Part shown: positions 52,425 to 61,237 of the stretch, one piece after another
Layout: every line of letters begins with the position of its first letter
Position numbering within the stretch: the first letter of the stretch is position 1
Source of the DNA: Aquitalea magnusonii
GTDB lineage: Bacteria; Pseudomonadota; Gammaproteobacteria; Burkholderiales; Chromobacteriaceae
Length of the DNA: 64,000 bases
Reading direction: 5' to 3'
Assembly (NCBI RefSeq): GCF_002217795.2
Contig: NZ_AP018823.1
Coordinates: 558,001 to 622,000 of the forward strand
The notes under the pieces: generated by a model
The model's input: the letters and a program-made list of their open reading frames with translations, nothing else
The model's database searches: none
What the model was told of the DNA's origin: nothing
Position numbers and translations under genes: made by a program

Positions 52425-53767
52425 AGCAAAGTGGACGCGTATTACTGGTTGATGACGATGCTGATCTGTTGCGCCTGCTTAGCCTGCGTCTTGAAGCTGC
52501 CGGCTATCTGGTAGACAAGGCTGCATCTGCCGAGGCTGCCTTGAGCGCACTGGCGGTACGTCGGGCGGATGTACTGCTGACTGACTGGCGCTTGCCTGGC
52601 ATGAATGGCATGGATTTATTCGAACTGGTGAAAAAGAGTTATCCATCAATGCCGGTCATCATTCTGACTGCACATGGTACGGTGCCGGACGCTGTTGATG
52701 CGGTCAGTCGCGGTGTGTTCGGTTATCTGGTGAAGCCATTTGACAGTGCTGCCTTGCTGAATAAGGTGGAGCAGGCTTTACAGCTGTCTGCACCTGCCAT
52801 GGTGGTGGATGATCAGAATGCCTGGCGTGCGGAAGTGGTGAGTTGCAGTCCCCTGATGGATGAGCTGCTGGCCGAGGCCCGTCTGGTTGCAGCAACGGAT
52901 GCCAGCGTGTTGATCCGTGGCGAGAGTGGCACTGGCAAGGAAGTGCTGGCCCGCGCCTTGCACCGCGCCAGTCCGCGTGCCAGCGGGCCGTTTATCGCGG
53001 TCAATTGTGCGGCCATTCCGGATAACTTGCTGGAGAGTGAGTTGTTTGGTCATGAGAAGGGGGCATTTACCGGTGCTGCCGCACGTCATCAGGGTCTGAT
53101 TGCCCAGGCCGATGGCGGCACTCTGTTTCTGGATGAGATCGGTGACATGCCGCTGGCCTTGCAGGTCAAGTTATTGCGCGTGCTGCAGGAGCGCGAGGTG
53201 CGACCGGTTGGTGCCAGCAAATCATTGGCGGTGGATGTGCGCGTCATCTCGGCGACGCATCGTGATCTGGAGTCGCTGATCGGAGACGGCCTGTTCCGGG
53301 AGGACTTGTTTTACCGACTGAATGTGGTGGCCTTGCAATTGCCTGCGCTCAGTGAGCGCAGGGAAGACATTCCCTTGCTGTCGCAACATTTTCTGGCGCA
53401 GCTATGTGAGCGTTATGGCAAGGAGGTGGCTGGTTTTGCCCCGGATGCCATGGAGTATCTGTGCAGCCTGCGCTGGTCTGGCAATATCCGTCAGTTGGCC
53501 AATGCGGTGGAGCAATGCTGTGTGCTTAGCACCTCTGGCTTGATTCCGCTGAGCCTGGTGCAAAAAGCCGTGTCTGATGGCATGGCCAGTATTCCAACAC
53601 TGGCTGAGGCAAGACGTCAGTTTGAACGGGATTACCTGGAAAAGCTGCTGCGGGTGACTGCGGGCAATGCCAGTGTGGCCGCGCGCATTGCGGACCGGAA
53701 CCGCACTGAATTTTATCGGCTGTTGCAAAAGCATGATTTGGTTGCATCTGCATTCAAGGAGTGTTGA
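52421..53767 (+). CDS. glrR: Sigma-54-dependent response regulator, GlrR/QseF type
   Basis: NtrC-family enhancer-binding protein of 448 residues. REC domain with VDDD at the start and phospho-acceptor D55 in LLTDWRLPG; AAA+ domain with Walker A GESGTGKE near 166-173, sigma-54 contact loop GAFTGA near 213, and Walker B LFLDEIGD; C-terminal helix-turn-helix (ASVAARIADRNRTEFYRLLQ). The enterobacterial homologue binds TGTC-N10-GACA; two exact copies lie at once downstream, before a sigma-54 promoter. It overlaps the lipoprotein gene (ATGA). Confidence 0.9.
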   Translation: MKQSGRVLLVDDDADLLRLLSLRLEAAGYLVDKAASAEAALSALAVRRADVLLTDWRLPGMNGMDLFELVKKSYPSMPVIILTAHGTVPDAVDAVSRGVFGYLVKPFDSAALLNKVEQALQLSAPAMVVDDQNAWRAEVVSCSPLMDELLAEARLVAATDASVLIRGESGTGKEVLARALHRASPRASGPFIAVNCAAIPDNLLESELFGHEKGAFTGAAARHQGLIAQADGGTLFLDEIGDMPLALQVKLLRVLQEREVRPVGASKSLAVDVRVISATHRDLESLIGDGLFREDLFYRLNVVALQLPALSERREDIPLLSQHFLAQLCERYGKEVAGFAPDAMEYLCSLRWSGNIRQLANAVEQCCVLSTSGLIPLSLVQKAVSDGMASIPTLAEARRQFERDYLEKLLRVTAGNASVAARIADRNRTEFYRLLQKHDLVASAFKEC

Positions 53768-53786
53768 AGCAGTCGCGGCCGCTCAA

Positions 53787-53818
53787 CCCCTGTCGCCAAA
53801 TGGCGACAGGGGTTTTTT
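53787..53818 (+). terminator. Rho-independent terminator of glrKLR
   Basis: Eleven-bp stem CCCCTGTCGCC / GGCGACAGGGG with an AAAT loop and six T, 20 bases after the glrR stop. Its stem contains a complete TGTC-N10-GACA palindrome (53791-53808). Confidence 0.9.
53791..53808. promoter_or_regulatory. Candidate GlrR binding site 1
   Basis: TGTC-GCCAAATGGC-GACA matches the TGTC-N10-GACA consensus known for GlrR exactly. It is centred about 176 bases upstream of the predicted sigma-54 start and embedded in the glrR terminator stem. Confidence 0.6.
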
Positions 53819-53857
53819 ATTTTAAATCAATGGCTTGGTGCTTTGTGGTGGTCCGGC

Positions 53858-53875
53858 TGTCGCCAGTTTGCGACA
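53858..53875. promoter_or_regulatory. Candidate GlrR binding site 2
   Basis: TGTC-GCCAGTTTGC-GACA is a second exact TGTC-N10-GACA site, centred about 110 bases upstream of the predicted start, a normal enhancer distance. Unlike site 1 it is not part of a terminator, so its presence is not explained by RNA folding. Confidence 0.72.
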
Positions 53876-53949
53876 GAATGGCCCGGCTTGATGGGGTGGG
53901 TAGACGGTGTTTTTATGCAAGTTACTGTTATTAAAGGAAATTAAATAGC

Positions 53950-53965
53950 TGGCACGGCATTTGCA
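53950..53965 (+). promoter_or_regulatory. Sigma-54 promoter of the BON-domain gene
   Basis: TGGCACGGCATTTGCA has the -24 element TGGCACG and the -12 element TTGCA with exactly ten bases between GG and GC, a full match to the RpoN consensus. Transcription should start near 53976, giving a leader of about 25 bases. Confidence 0.88.
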
Positions 53966-54000
53966 AAGACAGGGGAAACGCTCTTGTCGTGAGGTGTGGA

Positions 54001-54333
54001 ATGAAAATGAAACGTTCTGGCTTGCTGCTTTTCTTGTTGCTTTCCCTGCAGGGTGCGATGGCTGCCGGCAGCTTGGTGCTTGATCCGATTGCTGAGCATG
54101 TTGCGGTTACCCACCTGTCGGCCGACGAAAAAATTGCCTGGGAATTGAATGAAGTGTTGAAGCCGCTGGCGGATGGTTCTGGCTCGGTGGTGCATCCTTG
54201 GGTAAAGGCCGGAATGGTGAGGCTACAGGGTTCAAGCCCCAGCCGGGATGCCATCCGGCATTTGCTGGAAGTGGCGGCCAATGTCCCCGGTGTGCGCGAA
54301 GTCCGCTCGGAAATGTCGATTCGTCCTATCTGA
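54001..54333 (+). CDS. Small secreted BON-domain protein
   Basis: 110-residue protein from the ATG at 54001 with a signal peptide (LLLFLLLSLQGAMAAG) and a single BON domain at about 48-108 (VKAGMVRLQGSSPSRD, ANVPGVREVRSEM). BON domains occur in periplasmic proteins that bind membranes or protect against envelope stress (OsmY, DolP). A TGTGGA stretch precedes the start. Its only visible promoter is the sigma-54 one, with two GlrR-type sites upstream, so it is probably the direct output of the adjacent kinase-regulator pair. Followed by a terminator; monocistronic. Confidence 0.82.
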   Translation: MKMKRSGLLLFLLLSLQGAMAAGSLVLDPIAEHVAVTHLSADEKIAWELNEVLKPLADGSGSVVHPWVKAGMVRLQGSSPSRDAIRHLLEVAANVPGVREVRSEMSIRPI

Positions 54334-54363
54334 CTGTCTATTGCTTGATGTGAACTGCCCTTT

Positions 54364-54399
54364 GGCCTGCCTTCCCCCCCGAGAGGCAGGCCTTTTTTT
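54364..54399 (+). terminator. Rho-independent terminator after the BON gene
   Basis: GGCCTGCC / GGCAGGCC stem with a 13-base loop and seven T, 30 bases after the stop. Confidence 0.85.
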
Positions 54400-54401
54400 A
54401 T

Positions 54402-54755
54402 TCAGAAGCTGAGCACCTTGTCTGCTTCCAGTGTCCAGCCTGCTAGCTCTGGCATGGTGCTTATCTTTACCCCGGGCAGCAGGCGTGTCTGATCCAGCCC
54501 GCGTGCCTCGGCACAGCTGCGGCAAACATAGACTGCCACGCTGTGTGCCATGGCTTCTGTCAGCATCTCGCCCAGGCTGGGACCAGCCGTATTGCCCTGA
54601 CCGCTTTGTGCGGTAATGACGGCATCAGAAATGAGAAACAGTTTGATACGACTGGGCTGGCTATGGCTGGCGAGGGCAAGTGTCAGGCGTAGTGCGCTAA
54701 GGATGCGTTCGCTGCCATAGGGGCTGGCATTCAGGGTCAATAAAATATTCTGCAC
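54402..54755 (-). CDS. DsrE/DsrF-like family protein
   Basis: 117-residue cytoplasmic protein of the DsrE/YchN fold: QNILLTLNASPYGSERI at the N terminus, KLFLISDAV in the core and the family cysteine motif VCRSCAEARGL near residue 90. Members take part in sulfur relay, but single-gene versions like this have no assigned role. I chose the GTG at 54755, since AGGA lies about 6 bases upstream; the longer frame to 54797 begins with TTG without support. It converges on the BON gene. Confidence 0.78.
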   Translation of the reverse strand: MQNILLTLNASPYGSERILSALRLTLALASHSQPSRIKLFLISDAVITAQSGQGNTAGPSLGEMLTEAMAHSVAVYVCRSCAEARGLDQTRLLPGVKISTMPELAGWTLEADKVLSF

Positions 54756-55044
54756 GGCTATCCTGTCATTGGCTACAAAGTGGAAACGGCGTGACAAGTG
54801 CTGCTGGTATTGGGGGCATGCCGTTTTACTAAGCTACAGCGTTGTGGCAATGCAACAGCTACACGCAGTTGCGGCAAGCCAAATAATAGGACAAGTCGCT
54901 TGATTTGCCTTGCTCGTTTGCCTTGGATGCAATATTAACTTCTACGAATATTTTATATTGTCGAACAAAGAAAAATGCAATTGTATACAATAGGCAAATC
55001 TTAACCGGTACAAACCGGGCTGCGAACAAAATCGGGAGTTTTCC
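54756..55044. other. Intergenic region upstream of putA
   Basis: 289 bases, AT-rich near putA. A perfect palindrome TTGTATACAA lies at 54982-54991, which could be an operator or overlap a -10 box. I could not place a -35/-10 pair with good spacing. No gene is apparent. Confidence 0.4.
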
Positions 55045-58000
55045 ATGCAATTCGAGGTGTTTGCCCTAAACCAGAGCGACTTGCGCGATGCCATTACATC
55101 CGCATACCGTCGCGATGAACAGGAATGTGTACAGGCCTTGTTGCCGCAGGCGGCTTTGCAGCCGGCACAGGTAAGCGCTACCCAGGACCTGGCGCGTCGC
55201 CTGGTCAGCCAGGTGCGGCATGAGCGTACGCGCTCCAGCGGGGTGGATGCCCTGATGCATGAATTCTCGCTGGATAGTGCGGAAGGCATTGCACTGATGT
55301 GTCTGGCGGAAGCCTTGCTGCGTATTCCGGACAAGGAAACGGCCGACAAGCTGATCCGCGACAAGATTTCCCGTGGCGACTGGAAAGCCCACCTGGGCAA
55401 CAGCTCCTCCTTGTTCGTCAACGCCGCGGCCTGGGGCCTGGTGGTGACCGGCAAGCTGGTTTCCTCGCACAGCGAGCAAGGCCTGTCTGCCGCCATGACC
55501 CGTCTGATCGCCAAGGGCGGCGAGCCGCTGATCCGCAAAGGCGTGGACATGTCCATGCGCATGCTGGGTAAGCAGTTTGTCACCGGTGAAACCATCGAAC
55601 AGGCGCTGGAAAATGGCCGTGAGCGCGAAGCACGCGGTTATCGCTTCTCCTACGACATGCTGGGTGAAGCCGCCATGACCGAGGATGATGCTCAGCGTTA
55701 CATGAAAGACTACGTGATGGCGATTCACGCCATCGGCAAAGAGTCTGCCGGTCGCGGCATTTACGATGGTCCGGGCATTTCGGTGAAACTGTCCGCCATT
55801 CACCCGCGTTACAGCCGCGCCAAGCGTGAACGCGTGATGACCGAGCTGTATGCCCGCCTGAAGGAATTGTTGGTTCTGGCCAAGCAATACAATATCGGCC
55901 TGAATATCGATGCCGAAGAAGCCGACCGCATGGAGCTGTCGCTGGACTTGCTGGAACAACTGGCTTTCGACAAGGACCTGGCAGGCTGGAACGGTATTGG
56001 TCTGGTGGTGCAGGCTTACCAGAAGCGCTGCCCGTTCATCATCGATTATCTGGTGGATCTGGCACGCCGCTCCGGTCACCGCTTCATGGTACGTCTGGTG
56101 AAGGGTGCTTATTGGGATGCCGAAATCAAGCGCGCCCAGGTGGATGGCCTGCCGGGCTACCCGGTGTATACCCGCAAGGTGTATACCGATATTTCCTATC
56201 TGGCATGTGCCAAGCGTCTGCTGGCCGCACAGGATGCCATCTACCCGCAATTTGCCACCCACAATGCCTACAGCCTGTCCGCCATTTATCAACTGGGCCA
56301 GGGTCTGGATTACGAATTCCAGTGCCTGCACGGCATGGGTGAAACCCTGTACGACCAGGTGGTGGGCAAGGACAATCTGGGCAAGGCCTGCCGTATTTAC
56401 GCGCCGGTAGGTTCGCACGAAACCCTGCTGGCTTATCTGGTACGCCGCCTGCTGGAAAACGGTGCCAATAGCTCCTTCGTCAACCGCATCGTCGACGAAA
56501 ACGTATCCATCGACGAACTGGTGACCGACCAGGTGGCGGAAGCCGCCAGCCATGCCGGTCAGCCGCATCACAAGATTGCCCTGCCGGTTTCCCTCTATGG
56601 CAGCGAGCGTCAGAATTCCAAGGGCCTGGACCTGTCCAGCGAGCATGTGCTTGCCGCCCTGCAAATCGGCCTGCAAGGCTCGGAACAGCAGCAGTGGCTG
56701 GCCAGCCCCTTGCTAGGTGATGCTGATATCAGCGAAGGCGACAAGCTGCCGGTACGTAACCCGGCCGACCACGCCGACATCGTCGGTGAAGTGATTGAAG
56801 CCACGCCGGAACATGTGGAACGTGCCTTGCAACTGGCCGAAGCTGCCGCCGCACGCTGGGCTAATACCCCGGTGGCAGACCGCGCCGGCTGCCTGAACCG
56901 CATGGCCGACCTGATGGAAGACCACATGCCGGCACTGATGGGCCTGGCAGTGCGTGAAGCGGGCAAGACCCTGAGCAATGCCATTGCCGAAGTGCGTGAA
57001 GCGGTGGACTTCTGCCGTTACTATGCCGCGCAGATCGTCGCCAATTTCGACAATGCCACCCACCAGCCGCTGGGCCCGGTGGTGTGCATCAGCCCGTGGA
57101 ACTTCCCGCTGGCCATCTTCATTGGTGAAGTGACCGCCTCGCTGGCCGCCGGTAACCCGGTGCTGGCCAAACCGGCCGAGCAGACCAACCTGATTGCCGC
57201 CTATGCCGTGCGTCTGCTGCACGAAGCCGGCGTGCCACGCGATGTGCTGCAACTGCTGCCGGGCCGTGGCGAAATCGTCGGTGCGGCACTCACCAGCGAT
57301 GCGCGTATCCAGGGCGTGATTTTCACCGGTTCCACCGAAGTGGCACAAATCATCAACCGCACCCTGGCCAAGCGTGGCGAGGACGTGGTGCTGGTGGCCG
57401 AAACCGGCGGCCAGAACGCCATGATCGTGGACAGCTCGGCCCTGCCGGAGCAGGTGGTGACCGATGTGCTGAGCTCGGCCTTCGATTCGGCCGGTCAGCG
57501 TTGTTCCGCCTTGCGCGTGCTGTACCTGCAAAGCGATATCGCCGACAAGGTGATCGCCATGATCAAGGGTGCCATGGCCGAACTGACCGTGGGCAACCCG
57601 GCCAAGCTGAGTACCGATGTCGGCCCGGTGATTGATGCCGAAGCCCAGGCCGGCCTGTTGGCACACATCGACAAGATGAAGCAGCGTGCGCGCTGGTTCT
57701 ACCAGACCCCGCTGTCGGAACAATGCCAGCAAGGGACGTTTGTAGCGCCGACGCTGTTTGAAATCGACAACCTGTCCGACCTCACCCGCGAAGTATTCGG
57801 CCCGGTACTGCATGTGCTGCGCTTTGAAGCCAGCCAGCTGGACAAGGTGGTGGCCGAAATCAACAGCACCGGTTACGGCCTGACCCACGGCATTCACAGC
57901 CGTATCGACGAAACCATCAACAATATTGTCGACAAGATCAAAGTGGGCAATGTCTACGTCAACCGCAATATCGTGGGTGCGGTGGTGGGTGTGCAGCCCT

Positions 58001-58641
58001 TCGGCGGCGAAGGCAAGTCCGGTACCGGCCCCAAAGCCGGTGGCCCGTTCTACCTGTACCGTCTGACCCGCGCTGCATGGGCGCCCAAGCTGGCCTTGCA
58101 GCCGGTGGCCGCCAATCTGTCCGGTCTGTCCAAGCTGGCCGCGGTGGCGGACAGCATGGGTGTGCCTGGCCTGGCTGCCCGTATTGATGCCGCACGTCGC
58201 GCCTCGCCCTTGACTCATCAGGTCAGCCTGCCTGGCCCGACCGGTGAAAAGAACACGCTTTGCTTTGCCGCCCGCGGCAAGGTAGGGTGCGTGGCCAGCA
58301 GTAGTGCAATGCTGGCTGAACAACTGGTGGCCGTACTGGCTACCGGCAATGTGGCAGTGCTGGCGGACTCGCCGGCCAATCGCCAACTGGCCGCCACGCT
58401 GGGCAGTCACGTCGAGTTGACGCAAGACGTACTGACCGCGTCGCTGGATGCCGTGCTGTATGAGGGGAACGATGCTGCCAAGGCGCGTCAGCAACTGGCG
58501 CAGCGTGATGGTGCGCTGATTCCCCTGGTACTGGCCGGCAAGGATGGCTACAACCTGCATCGTCTGGTGGTGGAACGCGCAGTCAGCGTCAACACCACCG
58601 CGGCGGGCGGTAATGCCAGCCTGATGAGTATTGGCGACTGA
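55045..58641 (+). CDS. putA: Bifunctional proline dehydrogenase / P5C dehydrogenase
   Basis: Two-step oxidation of proline to glutamate, FAD- then NAD-dependent, at the inner membrane. 1198 residues: helical arm, FAD-binding PRODH barrel about 170-480 (SVKLSAIHPRYS, VRLVKGAYWDAEIKRAQ), ALDH-type domain about 570-1010 with ISPWNFPLAIF and catalytic C820 in GQRCSALRV, then a C-terminal ALDH-like dimerisation region to NTTAAGGNASL. The N terminus lacks the ribbon-helix-helix DNA-binding domain of E. coli PutA, so this form should not self-repress. A branched-chain amino-acid binding protein gene follows. Confidence 0.95.
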   Translation: MQFEVFALNQSDLRDAITSAYRRDEQECVQALLPQAALQPAQVSATQDLARRLVSQVRHERTRSSGVDALMHEFSLDSAEGIALMCLAEALLRIPDKETADKLIRDKISRGDWKAHLGNSSSLFVNAAAWGLVVTGKLVSSHSEQGLSAAMTRLIAKGGEPLIRKGVDMSMRMLGKQFVTGETIEQALENGREREARGYRFSYDMLGEAAMTEDDAQRYMKDYVMAIHAIGKESAGRGIYDGPGISVKLSAIHPRYSRAKRERVMTELYARLKELLVLAKQYNIGLNIDAEEADRMELSLDLLEQLAFDKDLAGWNGIGLVVQAYQKRCPFIIDYLVDLARRSGHRFMVRLVKGAYWDAEIKRAQVDGLPGYPVYTRKVYTDISYLACAKRLLAAQDAIYPQFATHNAYSLSAIYQLGQGLDYEFQCLHGMGETLYDQVVGKDNLGKACRIYAPVGSHETLLAYLVRRLLENGANSSFVNRIVDENVSIDELVTDQVAEAASHAGQPHHKIALPVSLYGSERQNSKGLDLSSEHVLAALQIGLQGSEQQQWLASPLLGDADISEGDKLPVRNPADHADIVGEVIEATPEHVERALQLAEAAAARWANTPVADRAGCLNRMADLMEDHMPALMGLAVREAGKTLSNAIAEVREAVDFCRYYAAQIVANFDNATHQPLGPVVCISPWNFPLAIFIGEVTASLAAGNPVLAKPAEQTNLIAAYAVRLLHEAGVPRDVLQLLPGRGEIVGAALTSDARIQGVIFTGSTEVAQIINRTLAKRGEDVVLVAETGGQNAMIVDSSALPEQVVTDVLSSAFDSAGQRCSALRVLYLQSDIADKVIAMIKGAMAELTVGNPAKLSTDVGPVIDAEAQAGLLAHIDKMKQRARWFYQTPLSEQCQQGTFVAPTLFEIDNLSDLTREVFGPVLHVLRFEASQLDKVVAEINSTGYGLTHGIHSRIDETINNIVDKIKVGNVYVNRNIVGAVVGVQPFGGEGKSGTGPKAGGPFYLYRLTRAAWAPKLALQPVAANLSGLSKLAAVADSMGVPGLAARIDAARRASPLTHQVSLPGPTGEKNTLCFAARGKVGCVASSSAMLAEQLVAVLATGNVAVLADSPANRQLAATLGSHVELTQDVLTASLDAVLYEGNDAAKARQQLAQRDGALIPLVLAGKDGYNLHRLVVERAVSVNTTAAGGNASLMSIGD

Positions 58642-58847
58642 TGACCCGGACCGCCCCGGTGCCACCTTCTCCAGTTGACGGGAATGGTCACAAACCGGGG
58701 CTCAACGGTGCGATCTGTGCCAAGCTACTTGTCATGTGCTGTCGGCATTGGAATAATGCCGCCAGCGTTTTAACTTACAACAAGCTCGCTGCATGAGATC
58801 TGTCCGTCACAAGCGGACAGGAGAGACCGAAAGATAGAGGATTCAAG

Positions 58848-60077
58848 ATGCAATTCACCAAGCTGACCACCGTTACCATCGCTGTCGCTGCTGCGCTGGC
58901 ACTGTCTGCATGTGGCAAAAAAGATGACGCCGCCGCGCCGGCTGGCGCATCTGCCCCGGCCGCTGCCGCCGCTGGTGGCGATACCGTCAAGATCGGCTTT
59001 GCCGCACCGCTGACCGGCCCGCAAGCCCACTATGGCGAAGAATACAAAAACGGCGTGACTCTGGCCATTGAAGATGCCAACGCCGAGAAGCCGACCATCG
59101 GTGGCAAGCCGGTGACTTTCGAACTGGACGCCCAGGATGACCAGGCCGACCCGAAAACCGCAACCCAACTGGCCCAGAAGCTGGTGGACGACAAGGTAGC
59201 CGGCATCATCGGTCACTTCAACTCCGGTTGCGCCATCCCGGCCTCCAAGATCTACTCTGACGCCGGCATCCCGATGATTGCCATGGCGACTTCGCCGGTA
59301 TTTACCGCACAAGGCTTCAAGAACACCTTCCGTTCCATGACCTCTGATACCCAGCAAGGTAGCGTGATGGGCAAGTTCGTGGTGGACACCCTGAAAGCCA
59401 AGAAGATCGTCATTGTTGACGACCGCACCGCTTACGGCCAAGGCCTGGCTGACGAATTCGAAAAAGCCGTCAAGGCTGCCGGTGGCGACGTGGCCAAGCG
59501 CGAATTCACCAATGACAAGGCAACCGATTTCGCTGCCATTCTCACCTCCATCAAGAGCGTGAATCCGGACGTGATCTTCTACGGTGGTGCTGACGCCCAG
59601 TCCGCCCCGATGGCCAAGCAGATGAAGCGCCTGGGTCTGAAGGCTCCGCTGATCTCCGGCGAAATGACCAAGACCCCGAACTTCCTGCAACTGGCTGGCA
59701 AGGAAGCCGAAGGCTCCATCGCCTCGCTGGCTGGCCTGCCGCTGGAACAAATGCCCAAGGGCAAGGAATATGCCGACAAGTACAAGGCACGTTTCAAGAC
59801 CGACGTAGCCACTTACTCCCCGTACGGCTATGACGCGACCCGCGCGCTGATCCAGGCGATGAAGGATGCCAACTCCACCGATCCCAAGGCTTACCTGCCG
59901 GTACTGGCCAAGATCAAGTACTCCGGTGTGACTTCTTCCAACTGGACCTACGACGACAAGGGCGACCTGAAAGACGGCGGCATTACCGTGTACAAGGTTG
60001 AAGGCGGTCAGTGGAAAGTGATGCAAACCATCGGTGGCGGCGCTGCCGCTCCGGCTGCGGCATCTGCCGCTCAGTAA
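58848..60077 (+). CDS. Branched-chain amino-acid ABC transporter substrate-binding lipoprotein (LivJ-like)
   Basis: Type I periplasmic binding protein, 409 residues. Signal peptide with lipobox LSAC (C22), Ala-rich linker, then the Leu/Ile/Val-binding fold (TVKIGFAAPLTGPQAHYG, GHFNSGCAIPASKIY, SPYGYDATRALIQAM) and an Ala-rich tail. Being lipid-anchored in a Gram-negative is somewhat unusual for LivJ but common in this group. No permease or ATPase lies in the window. A hairpin CTGTCCG / CGGACAG (58800-58820) sits in its leader. Confidence 0.85.
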   Translation: MQFTKLTTVTIAVAAALALSACGKKDDAAAPAGASAPAAAAAGGDTVKIGFAAPLTGPQAHYGEEYKNGVTLAIEDANAEKPTIGGKPVTFELDAQDDQADPKTATQLAQKLVDDKVAGIIGHFNSGCAIPASKIYSDAGIPMIAMATSPVFTAQGFKNTFRSMTSDTQQGSVMGKFVVDTLKAKKIVIVDDRTAYGQGLADEFEKAVKAAGGDVAKREFTNDKATDFAAILTSIKSVNPDVIFYGGADAQSAPMAKQMKRLGLKAPLISGEMTKTPNFLQLAGKEAEGSIASLAGLPLEQMPKGKEYADKYKARFKTDVATYSPYGYDATRALIQAMKDANSTDPKAYLPVLAKIKYSGVTSSNWTYDDKGDLKDGGITVYKVEGGQWKVMQTIGGGAAAPAAASAAQ

Positions 60078-60100
60078 TTCAGACTGGCAGTCCCGACAGA

Positions 60101-60127
60101 AACGGCGCAGACCCTGCGCCGTTTTTT
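60101..60127 (+). terminator. Rho-independent terminator after the binding-protein gene
   Basis: ACGGCGCAG / CTGCGCCGT stem with a three-base loop and six T, about 25 bases after the stop. Confidence 0.9.
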
Positions 60128-60213
60128 CATGTATATACGCTGACAATTTTCCGCATTGGCCGGACAGATGTGCATAATGCAGCGATAAATGAATAAAACC
60201 TTTGTGATTGTGT

Positions 60214-60957
60214 ATGAGTGAGTTGTTTGTCAGCCTGCCCGCCAACCAGAACGGTCGCGATTTTGTCGTGGGCGATGTCCACGGCTGCTTTACCGAATTA
60301 CGCCAGTTACTGGAAACCGTGGTGTTTGACGGTAGCCGCGACCGGCTGTTTTCCGTCGGTGATCTGGTGGATCGTGGTCCCGAATCGCGTCAGGTGCTGG
60401 AGTGGCTGGCCAAGCCCTGGTTTTATGCCGTGCGGGGCAATCATGAACAGATGGCGCTGGAATTCGACCTGGCGCAAACCGACGCTTGCGAGCGCTATCT
60501 CAACAATGGCGGCGGCTGGTTCATCTGCCTGGCGGAACGCGACAAGCAAGCCTACCGTGACGCATTCAACCGCTTGCCACTTGCCATCGAGCTTGCTTGT
60601 GAGCATGGCCTGATCGGCCTGTTGCATGCCGACTGCCCATTGGATGATTGGAATGTCCTGCGTGCGCAATTGGCGCAGCCTGAGCCCTGGGGCAAGGAGG
60701 GCGGCAAGCTGTTGCGGCAGATTACCTGGTGCCGTCTGCGCGCCAAGGGAATGCCGCGCAAGCCGGTTGTCGGCGTATTCATGCTTTGCGTCGGTCATAC
60801 ACCGCAATCCAGAGTGCGCAGCATCGATAATGTCTGGTATCTGGATACCGGCGGCGTCTATGGTCGCAGCTTGAGCATGCTGCAGCTTGATACCTTGCAG
60901 ACGCATAGTGTCAACGTGGCTGACAAGGGGTATAGCAGTGATGTGATGGAAGGGTGA
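60214..60957 (+). CDS. PP2A-like metallophosphoesterase (PrpA/PrpB type)
   Basis: Cytoplasmic di-metal phosphatase, 247 residues. The three calcineurin-type motifs are present: GDVHGCF near 22, GDLVDRGPE near 48 and GNHEQM near 75, with a later histidine in CVGHTPQS. Size and motif spacing match bacterial serine/threonine phosphatases PrpA/PrpB, which act on phosphoproteins in vitro; Ap4A hydrolysis is the alternative. The ATG at 60214 is preferred over an upstream in-frame start at 60208. Confidence 0.85.
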   Translation: MSELFVSLPANQNGRDFVVGDVHGCFTELRQLLETVVFDGSRDRLFSVGDLVDRGPESRQVLEWLAKPWFYAVRGNHEQMALEFDLAQTDACERYLNNGGGWFICLAERDKQAYRDAFNRLPLAIELACEHGLIGLLHADCPLDDWNVLRAQLAQPEPWGKEGGKLLRQITWCRLRAKGMPRKPVVGVFMLCVGHTPQSRVRSIDNVWYLDTGGVYGRSLSMLQLDTLQTHSVNVADKGYSSDVMEG

Positions 60958-61237
60958 GATGCGGACATGCGGGTAATGACATTTTCTTGAGCATGGACAA
61001 GCCAGCGGTTTGTATCTCCATGTCATGGTTGTGACTTGCTATCATGCCGTATGATTGTTGGTGTCTGGTCCCGCGTGTCGGGTTAGAACGATTCCCTTGT
61101 AGCAGGTTGTATATGTATCAATCGTGTAGCATTTCCTCCCGGCCCCAATCCGGCCGCGGCAGTCTGGCGCTGCCCTTGTGCTCAACGTCGGTGTTGACTG
61201 GCTCGACCAGGCTCAGTCTGGTGAGCAGGTACCAGAC
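60958..61237. other. Intergenic region without recognised features
   Basis: 280 bases between the phosphatase and the DUF1289 gene. I found no convincing promoter, hairpin or gene in it; an open frame from 61178 is the unsupported upstream extension of the next gene. Confidence 0.4.

Noticed and set aside
58801-58819. TGTC...GACA palindrome upstream of the amino-acid binding-protein gene as a third GlrR site
   Set aside because: The spacer is 11 bases, not 10, and no sigma-54 promoter lies downstream; it is better described as a leader hairpin.
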